Source: Arsukibacterium sp. UBA3155
GTDB lineage: Bacteria > Pseudomonadota > Gammaproteobacteria > Enterobacterales > Alteromonadaceae
NCBI GenBank assembly: GCA_002364615.1
Contig: DEYP01000023.1
Span: 146,739-209,252 of the forward strand
Length of the DNA: 62,514 nt
Direction: 5' to 3'
Below are positions 57,132 to 62,514 of this stretch, in pieces. Every line of letters starts with the position of its first letter. The stretch's first letter is position 1. Made by a program: the position numbers and the translations under genes. The notes below the pieces were generated by a model. The model was given only the letters and a program-made list of their open reading frames with translations. It was not told where the DNA came from and made no database searches.

Positions 57132-58559
57132 TTAAAAAAGTCTATTTAAGCCGTTTAAGGCGGCAACCCGATAGGCTTCTGCCATAGTGGGATAATTAAA
57201 CGTGGTATGGACAAAATAATTTAAGTTATTGCCACCGTTGGCCTGCATCATAATAGCCTGACCGATGTGAACAATTTCTGCCGCCCGTTCACCAAAACAG
57301 TGAATACCGAGAATTTCTAAAGTATCTCGATGGAATAATAACTTCAGACTACCAACATTAGTATTGGCAATTTGAGCACGAGCCAGATGTTTGAATTGAG
57401 CTCTGCCTACCTCATAAGGAATTTTAGCATTGGTGAGCTCTTGCTCCGTTTTACCGACAGAACTCATTTCCGGGATGGTGTAAATACCCACGGGAATATC
57501 AGCAATCAGGTGGCCATCAAGATTACCTTTGACTATTGCTTCTCCAGCCAGACGACCCTGGTCGTATGCTGCGCTAGCCAGGCTGGGGTAACCAATCACA
57601 TCACCTACAGCATAGATGTTATCAATGCTGGTTTGATAGCGTTCATTAACCTTTACTAAACCACGGCTGTCAGAGTCTAGGCCAATCGCAGTCAGATTTA
57701 ACATATCAGTGTTGCCAGTTCTGCCATTCGCAAATAGAAAACAATCTGCCTTCATCTTTTTTCCCGACTGCAAATGAAGTACGACACCGTCAGCCTGACC
57801 TTCAATTTGAGCGAATTCTTCACCATGGCGAATGGTCATCCCTGAGTTCCAGAAATGATAACTTAGAGAGTCCGATACTTCCGCATCCATAAAAGATAAC
57901 AGCCGGTTCCGGGTATTTACCAGATCAACTCTTACCCCAAGTCCCCGAAAAATAGAAGCATATTCACAGCCAATTACTCCAGCGCCATAGATAATTATAT
58001 GTTTAGGCTCATGTACCAGCGATAAGATGGTGTCGCTGTCGTAGATCCGAGAGTGATTAAAGTCGACTTGTGGTGGCCGATAAGGCCGCGAGCCTGAAGC
58101 AATAACAATGGTCTCTGCTGTCAGACGATAACTACTGTCATCTTCCGAAGTAATTTCCAGGGTATTTTTATCAATAAAGCGTGCTTCGCCCTGATGAATT
58201 CTGACCAGGTTACGATCATAAAAACCTGCTCGGAGCTTTACCTGTTTACGAATAACCCCGGCAGCATGCTTCAGAATCTGAGAAAAGGTTAGCCGGGTTA
58301 GCTGATCATCTAGTTGGAATAACGGGTTTTCATTGAATTCGATTAGCCGGCTGACAGAATGTCGTAATGCTTTGGATGGAATAGTACCCCAGTGTGTGCA
58401 CCCACCTCCAACTGACTTATAACGTTCAATTGCGGCTACCCGCTTTCCACTTTTAGCCAGATACATGGCTGCACCTTCACCACCCGGGCCGGTGCCAATA
58501 ACAATTGCGTCATAATCATAGGCAGGTCTTTTGGATTTACTGTTTTCGGTCACAAGCAT
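57132..58559 (-). CDS. sthA: soluble pyridine nucleotide transhydrogenase
   Basis: SthA exchanges hydride between NADPH and NAD+. It has 475 residues (E. coli has 466): FAD motif [20 protein letters not shown], SthA-typical [17 protein letters not shown] with a single Cys instead of the redox pair, NAD motif [35 protein letters not shown], and a C-terminal dimerisation domain. The sthA–fabR–trmA neighbourhood matches E. coli. Confidence 0.97.
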   Translation of the reverse strand: MLVTENSKSKRPAYDYDAIVIGTGPGGEGAAMYLAKSGKRVAAIERYKSVGGGCTHWGTIPSKALRHSVSRLIEFNENPLFQLDDQLTRLTFSQILKHAAGVIRKQVKLRAGFYDRNLVRIHQGEARFIDKNTLEITSEDDSSYRLTAETIVIASGSRPYRPPQVDFNHSRIYDSDTILSLVHEPKHIIIYGAGVIGCEYASIFRGLGVRVDLVNTRNRLLSFMDAEVSDSLSYHFWNSGMTIRHGEEFAQIEGQADGVVLHLQSGKKMKADCFLFANGRTGNTDMLNLTAIGLDSDSRGLVKVNERYQTSIDNIYAVGDVIGYPSLASAAYDQGRLAGEAIVKGNLDGHLIADIPVGIYTIPEMSSVGKTEQELTNAKIPYEVGRAQFKHLARAQIANTNVGSLKLLFHRDTLEILGIHCFGERAAEIVHIGQAIMMQANGGNNLNYFVHTTFNYPTMAEAYRVAALNGLNRLF

Positions 58560-58612
58560 TGCCTTTTTTATTTAAAACGATAACGTGGCAGCATAACAGG
58601 TCTTTATCACAA

Positions 58613-58636
58613 AAAAAGAGGCCGCAGCCTCTTTTT
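58613..58636. terminator. bidirectional terminator between sthA and the desaturase
   Basis: AAAAAGAGGC-CGCA-GCCTCTTTTT is a perfect ten-base stem with T-runs on both strands. It lies seven bases after the desaturase stop and should end its minus-strand transcript. Confidence 0.92.
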
Positions 58637-58642
58637 AAGTGT

Positions 58643-59761
58643 TTAGTGGAGTGCGGCGGTAAGCCGCTGCCAGTGTTGATGTTGTTGTTGCATATGACGT
58701 TTAAATTCGCGATAGCGTAGTTTAAAATCAGCGGTTTGATACTGTTCAATCAAAGCTTGTTTCTTCTGCACGACAAATTGTTTCTTCAATTGATAAAAAT
58801 CCTGCATTCGGGCGACTAGCAGTTCGTATTCCCGTTCCAGCAATTGCAACAGCTGTTCTGCGTTTGGTAGCAATTGTGCTTTTTGCTGTGCACGCTGTAA
58901 CTGCATTTTTGCCTTGGCCAACGCGATGCGCTCTTCCGGAACAGTTCTGAGGTTCCGGGTAAGACCAATATAGCTCGAAGATTTAATTAACCACTTTGTT
59001 GGGTCAAACTGCCACCATTTAATGCCATTACGGTAATCATATTCAAATATGTGGTGATAGTTGTGATAGCCCTCACCGTAGGTGAGAAATGCCAGTACAC
59101 CGTTATCTCTGGCTGAGTTTTTGTCGGTATAAGGTTGCTTGCCCCAGATGTGAGCTAATGAATTAATAAAAAAAGTAAAATGATGGCTTAAAACCAAACG
59201 CAGCACACCAACGCTTAAAATCATGCCAAGCATGTTACCGCTTAACCAGCCAAGCAACACCGGGATACCTAAATTGGTGGCGATGGTTAACCCTAGATAA
59301 TGTTTATGCTGCCAAGCGACAATACGATTTTTTTGCAGATCCCGTACGTTAGAGTAGTCGTGATAGACCTCGCCCTGGTAGTCACGTAGCATCCAGCCAA
59401 TATGGCTGTACCAGAAGCCACGGCCTGCAGAATAGGGGTCTTTGTCGTCGTTATCGACATGTCGATGATGATCACGATGATCTGAAGACCAGTGGAGAGC
59501 ACTATTTTGCAGGGCGAACGCGCCGCCAATAGCAAAAGCCCATTGTAAAAATGGATGTGCATCGTAGGTTTTGTGCGCCCATAAACGATGATAACCTGCA
59601 GTAATAGACATGCCGCAGTAACCTAATGCTAATATGGTCGCGATTATTTCAAACCAGCCAAACCCGACAGCGATGGCATACCAGGGTACAGCGATTGCTG
59701 CAACAAGAAACGTCAGGCTGAATAGAATAGTGGTGGTCCAGATGATGGGGGCTTTTTTCAT
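58643..59761 (-). CDS. membrane fatty acid (acyl) desaturase
   Basis: This integral-membrane di-iron desaturase introduces a double bond into acyl chains, probably delta-9. It has 372 residues with about four TMs. Three histidine boxes are clear: HRLWAH (about 58), HRDHHRH (about 95) and HNYHH (about 237). The C-terminal 110 residues are a Gln/Leu-rich coiled coil beyond the catalytic core. It is divergent from fabR with a FabR-like operator between them, and would let the cell make unsaturated lipids aerobically. Confidence 0.93.
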   Translation of the reverse strand: MKKAPIIWTTTILFSLTFLVAAIAVPWYAIAVGFGWFEIIATILALGYCGMSITAGYHRLWAHKTYDAHPFLQWAFAIGGAFALQNSALHWSSDHRDHHRHVDNDDKDPYSAGRGFWYSHIGWMLRDYQGEVYHDYSNVRDLQKNRIVAWQHKHYLGLTIATNLGIPVLLGWLSGNMLGMILSVGVLRLVLSHHFTFFINSLAHIWGKQPYTDKNSARDNGVLAFLTYGEGYHNYHHIFEYDYRNGIKWWQFDPTKWLIKSSSYIGLTRNLRTVPEERIALAKAKMQLQRAQQKAQLLPNAEQLLQLLEREYELLVARMQDFYQLKKQFVVQKKQALIEQYQTADFKLRYREFKRHMQQQHQHWQRLTAALH

Positions 59762-59803
59762 TTAGGGCACTTAATGTTAAGAAATCTTGTGAAGCACACA
59801 TTG

Positions 59804-59821
59804 AGCTTACAGCTGTACGCC
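59804..59821. promoter_or_regulatory. predicted FabR operator between the desaturase gene and fabR
   Basis: AGCTTACA-GC-TGTACGCC: two half-sites differing in two of eight positions, resembling the E. coli FabR sites of fabA/fabB as I remember them (AGCxxACA ... TGTxxGCT). It lies about 43 bases upstream of the desaturase start and 65 bases upstream of fabR, so one bound repressor could control both. Confidence 0.7.
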
Positions 59822-59885
59822 AATTTAACTAGCCAGCAGGGTCAGGTCAAGGTATAAAATAGCTATTTTTTCGATAGGAAACATC

Positions 59886-60500
59886 GTGAGTAGAGCGCAA
59901 CAAAAAGAGAGAACTCGTAAGGCCATAATAGAAGCGGCTTTTTCTCAGCTAAGTGCTGATAAAAGTTTTGCCAGTTTAAGCCTGCGTGAAGTTGCCCGTG
60001 AGGCTGGCATAGCTCCAACTTCTTTCTATCGTCATTTTGCTGACATGGATGAATTAGGTTTGACCCTCGTTGATGAGGCGGGCTTAATGTTGCGCCAGCT
60101 TATGCGCCAGGCTCGGCAGCGAATTGAAAAAAATGGTAGTGTAATCAGTACGTCTGTTGAAACTTTTATGGAGTTCGTTACAGGCAATAGCAATGTGTTC
60201 CGGTTATTGCTACGTGAGCGCTCAGGTACGTCAGCGGCTTTTCGTGCTGCAGTGGCCCGGGAAATTCAGCATTTCTCGGCAGAATTGGCCCATTACTTAC
60301 GAAAAGAAACGGCATGCCCGGATGAGCTGGCGCAATTACAGGCCGAAGCAATGGTAACTCTGGTGTTTCACACCGGCGCCGATGCACTGGACGCGCCCCC
60401 TGATCAGTTTGCCAGTTTAACCAACCGCACCATTACGCAACTGCGTTGGATGGCGCATGGTGCGGCGAGTTATGGCCGGAGTAAAATCGTTAAGGCCTAA
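59886..60500 (+). CDS. fabR: TetR-family repressor of unsaturated fatty acid synthesis FabR
   Basis: The product has 204 residues. The N-terminal helix-turn-helix (about 8-55) includes [20 protein letters not shown], with the FabR-typical [20 protein letters not shown] following. The C-terminal ligand domain should sense acyl-ACP/CoA saturation. The start is GTG 59886 with AGGA seven bases upstream. It is divergent from the desaturase and overlaps the convergent trmA end by four bases. Confidence 0.95.
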   Translation: MSRAQQKERTRKAIIEAAFSQLSADKSFASLSLREVAREAGIAPTSFYRHFADMDELGLTLVDEAGLMLRQLMRQARQRIEKNGSVISTSVETFMEFVTGNSNVFRLLLRERSGTSAAFRAAVAREIQHFSAELAHYLRKETACPDELAQLQAEAMVTLVFHTGADALDAPPDQFASLTNRTITQLRWMAHGAASYGRSKIVKA

Positions 60501-61585
60501 CGCTTTTGCAACCACACACCCGTTTCGACATGATGGCTGTAAGGAAACTGATCAAACAGTGCAGTTTTCACTATACGGTGCGTGGTGTCCAGGCTTTCCA
60601 AATTCATGGCCAGAGTTTCTGGATTGCATGAGATATAAATAATGTCATTAAAGCGACTGACCAGATTAACGGTATCAGGATCCAAGCCTGCTCGAGGTGG
60701 GTCGACCAACACCGTATTCAATGCCATTCCGGCCAGTTCGATTTGCTTTAAAGCCGTGCCATTTTCCAGAGATTTGGACACGTCTTCGGCAGACATTTGT
60801 AACACCTGAACATTGTTGATGTTATTTAGTGCGATATTGTATTGTGCCGATTTAATTGAGGTACGCGAAATTTCAGTGGCCACAACCTGGTTAAAGTAGG
60901 GAGCCAACGCCAAAGCAAAATTACCATTACCACAATATAGCTCAAGCAAATCACCACTAAGCTGACTGCCAATGTCCGCCGCCCAGTTCAACATTTTTTG
61001 ATTAACACCGGCATTTGGCTGCGTGAAACTGCCCTCTATCTGTTGATATGCAAGCGTGTTCTTTGTAACAGTAACGTTTTCGGTAACAAAGTCATCAGTC
61101 AGAACAATCTTTTGTTTGCGGGCCCGGCCGATAATTTTAACAGACAATTCTGGCAGTAAGTCAGAGACCAACTGCTGCGCTGCATCTTGCCACATCTGAT
61201 CAAGCTGTCGTTTGTAAATCAGACTGACTAATAATTCGCCTGATAGGGTCGCCAGATAATCTACCTGGTACAGTTTATAGCGAAGTTGATGGTTATACTG
61301 AATTTTACTGAGCAACAGCGGCATAAAGTCAGCAATTAGCTCGCAAGCTACCGGAAAATAATCTATCCGTACTTTTTGTTTGGTCTCTGGATCGAACATA
61401 GCGTGATAAATATCATCGCCATCGTGCCAAATACGAAATTCTGCCCGTTGCCGGTAATGGCTTGGCGCAGAACTAAAGACTTCTATTTCAGGTGTTGAAT
61501 AGGGTGCCAGTAGTTGGGTTATGAGATTAACTTTAGTGGTTAGCTGGCTTTCATACTCGGTGGGAAACACCTGACCTATTCGCAT
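60497..61585 (-). CDS. trmA: tRNA (uracil-5-)-methyltransferase TrmA
   Basis: TrmA makes m5U54 in the T-loop of tRNA. It has 362 residues (E. coli has 366). Seen: [23 protein letters not shown]-binding [16 protein letters not shown], the DPPRAGLD motif and the catalytic Cys in [12 protein letters not shown] near 320. No iron-sulfur cysteines, as expected for TrmA. The start is ATG 61585. Next to fabR as in E. coli. Confidence 0.97.
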   Translation of the reverse strand: MRIGQVFPTEYESQLTTKVNLITQLLAPYSTPEIEVFSSAPSHYRQRAEFRIWHDGDDIYHAMFDPETKQKVRIDYFPVACELIADFMPLLLSKIQYNHQLRYKLYQVDYLATLSGELLVSLIYKRQLDQMWQDAAQQLVSDLLPELSVKIIGRARKQKIVLTDDFVTENVTVTKNTLAYQQIEGSFTQPNAGVNQKMLNWAADIGSQLSGDLLELYCGNGNFALALAPYFNQVVATEISRTSIKSAQYNIALNNINNVQVLQMSAEDVSKSLENGTALKQIELAGMALNTVLVDPPRAGLDPDTVNLVSRFNDIIYISCNPETLAMNLESLDTTHRIVKTALFDQFPYSHHVETGVWLQKR

Positions 61586-61686
61586 AATTGTCTCAGATTA
61601 CGGATGATGGCACTATTTTATGTTTTTTTAGCCTTGTCGCCAACCTTAGATCGCTATCGAATGATGGTGCAGACGATGACCAATAT

Positions 61687-61710
61687 AAAACGCCGGCTAT
61701 ATGCCGGCGT
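61687..61710 (-). terminator. rho-independent terminator of the RRM protein gene
   Basis: CGCCGGC-TATAT-GCCGGCG is a perfect seven-base GC-rich stem, followed on the minus strand by TTTTATA. It lies about 30 bases beyond the stop at 61739. Confidence 0.88.
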
Positions 61711-61738
61711 GATATTGAGCACTGTAAAACAAAGGCAA

Positions 61739-62212
61739 CTACTCGGCGTTGTCGTCTTCCTGGCGCTCCTTTGCTTCACGAACTTTTAATGTCCTTTCCT
61801 GAAATTCGAAATCGTTAAGTTTATTAATCATTTTATTAGCGTCTTTTGCTGAGACTTCAACGAAACCAAAACCACGACGTCGGCCCGTTTGGCGATCTTT
61901 CATTAATCTGACATTCTTAACTGCGCCGTAAGATGCAAATAATTCTTTAACGGCTTCCTCATTTGCCCGGTAAGGCAGATTGCCAACATATAAAGTAGCA
62001 GTATCGCCGCTAAAATCCTGTGACGGCTGCTCGGGACTGGTTGCTGCACCTTTAACATCAACCAATATCGGCACTAATACACCAGCAAGAACAACACCAA
62101 TAACAACAAACCAGGCTTGGTTTATTTCAAGAGTAAAGAATGCAAAAGCAAAATAGGCCAGCACTGCCAGGGCCAGGGTATAAGGTAACGAAGCACGTAA
62201 AGTTGGTAACAT
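61739..62212 (-). CDS. membrane-anchored RRM-type RNA-binding protein
   Basis: The product has 157 residues from ATG 62212 (AGGA about eight bases upstream). Two hydrophobic segments (about 8-27 and 32-51) precede one RNA-recognition motif (about 72-145) with RNP2 LYVGNLPY and RNP1 RGFGFVEV. An acidic tail follows. The RRM would face the cytoplasm and could bind RNA at the membrane; its targets are unknown. Similar proteins occur in other Alteromonadales and vibrios. Confidence 0.9.
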   Translation of the reverse strand: MLPTLRASLPYTLALAVLAYFAFAFFTLEINQAWFVVIGVVLAGVLVPILVDVKGAATSPEQPSQDFSGDTATLYVGNLPYRANEEAVKELFASYGAVKNVRLMKDRQTGRRRGFGFVEVSAKDANKMINKLNDFEFQERTLKVREAKERQEDDNAE

Positions 62213-62402
62213 AATCAATTCCTAAAAACAGAGAATAAAAAAAAGCGCTTATTTACGTTAAGCCAAACTATCTTAACGGTTAGATCTTGAGCAGCCAATA
62301 GAAAAAATATCTTATTTAAATTTGTATCGCTATAAAATTAAACAAAAAGTGTTATTTATAAGCAGTTAGTAATTATATTACCCTATTAGAAAGAAAAAGG
62401 TC

Positions 62403-62437
62403 TTGCTTGGTTTGTTTGGATGTCTATAATGCGCGCC
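62403..62437 (+). promoter_or_regulatory. rRNA/tRNA-type promoter with GC-rich discriminator
   Basis: TTGCTT (62403-62408), a 16-base spacer, then a consensus TATAAT (62425-62430) followed at once by GCGCGCC, the discriminator typical of stringently controlled stable-RNA promoters. The AT-rich tract before it (about 62330-62400) would suit an UP element. No 16S start is reached before the window ends. The position next to trmA, as with E. coli rrnB, supports an rRNA operon beyond the edge. The rest of 62213-62514 holds no gene. Confidence 0.75.
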
Positions 62438-62514
62438 ATGTCACGCGGGGCGCGTAGCCGGGAGCTGCGTAAAGCAGGCTTAGGGTGAGATAAGCCGGGT
62501 TGCAAAAATCTTTC

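Noticed and set aside
57132-58559. Missing redox-active cysteine pair in the SthA flavoprotein
   Set aside because: SthA normally has only one Cys in the GGGCTHWG motif, so this is typical for the family.
62438-62488. Short ATG-started frame of 16 codons after the promoter at the right edge
   Set aside because: No ribosome site; it lies in the leader of a probable stable-RNA operon.

Overview
The window reads as about 62.5 kb of chromosome from a marine/aquatic gammaproteobacterium of the Alteromonadales type (Rheinheimera/Arsukibacterium/Alishewanella-like is my best guess, by gene content and order only). The backbone has recognisable gammaproteobacterial synteny: greB–ompR–envZ, hslO–hslR, yrfG–nudE and pckA lie close together as in E. 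coli, and the right end carries sthA–fabR–trmA and then what looks like a ribosomal RNA promoter, as around E. coli rrnB.

Region 1 (1–7,540) is an AT-rich mobile island that interrupts greB. On the minus strand it carries a translationally coupled trio: a tyrosine recombinase (GmtY-like), a giant 1,436-residue recombinase with nine tandem 57-residue integrase repeats (GmtZ-like), and a small accessory protein (GmtX-like). I assign these to the Gamma-Mobile-Trio (GMT) family. Directly behind gmtX, apparently in the same operon, is a complete second greB. The host greB survives only as its 3' two-thirds (7,538–7,885), read the other way. The element has therefore broken the host gene and supplies a diverged replacement, which also lacks the codons found at the insertion point. 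The left end of the island lies outside the window; one partial cargo gene of unknown function enters from that side.

Region 2 (7.5–17 kb) holds a small lipoprotein, the ompR–envZ osmosensing pair, a hypothetical protein, a large secreted subtilisin-like protease with a GlyGly-CTERM-type tail, and the redox/heat-shock proteins hslO and hslR. Region 3 (17.2–28.5 kb) is a complete, tightly overlapping type II secretion operon gspC–gspN. The protease next door is a plausible substrate. Region 4 (28.5–32.5 kb) holds yrfG, nudE, cysQ and pckA; pckA has a striking tandem palindrome in its promoter region.

Region 5 (32.6–47.7 kb) is a mixed block: a chemoreceptor bracketed by two nearly identical terminators, a beta-propeller-like protein, a CNNM/CBS membrane protein, a lipoprotein with a collagen-like spacer, yheU–yheT, a Tat-exported GMC dehydrogenase with its partner, a PAS-GAF-GGDEF diguanylate cyclase, a CLCA_X putative metallopeptidase, a FAD protein, an orphan REC / REC-Hpt pair and fdxA. 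Region 6 (47.7–55.6 kb) holds a 48-residue DUF3149 membrane protein, TIGR02444, yheS, yheV, slyX, a WD40 lipoprotein, fkpA, rsd, nudC and hemE. Region 7 (55.6 kb to the end) holds a Sel1/TonB-domain periplasmic protein, sthA, an acyl desaturase divergent from its probable repressor fabR with a good FabR-like operator between them, trmA, a membrane-anchored RRM protein and an rRNA-type promoter facing out of the window.

Functions are assigned by reading the proteins against remembered family features. No search was run.
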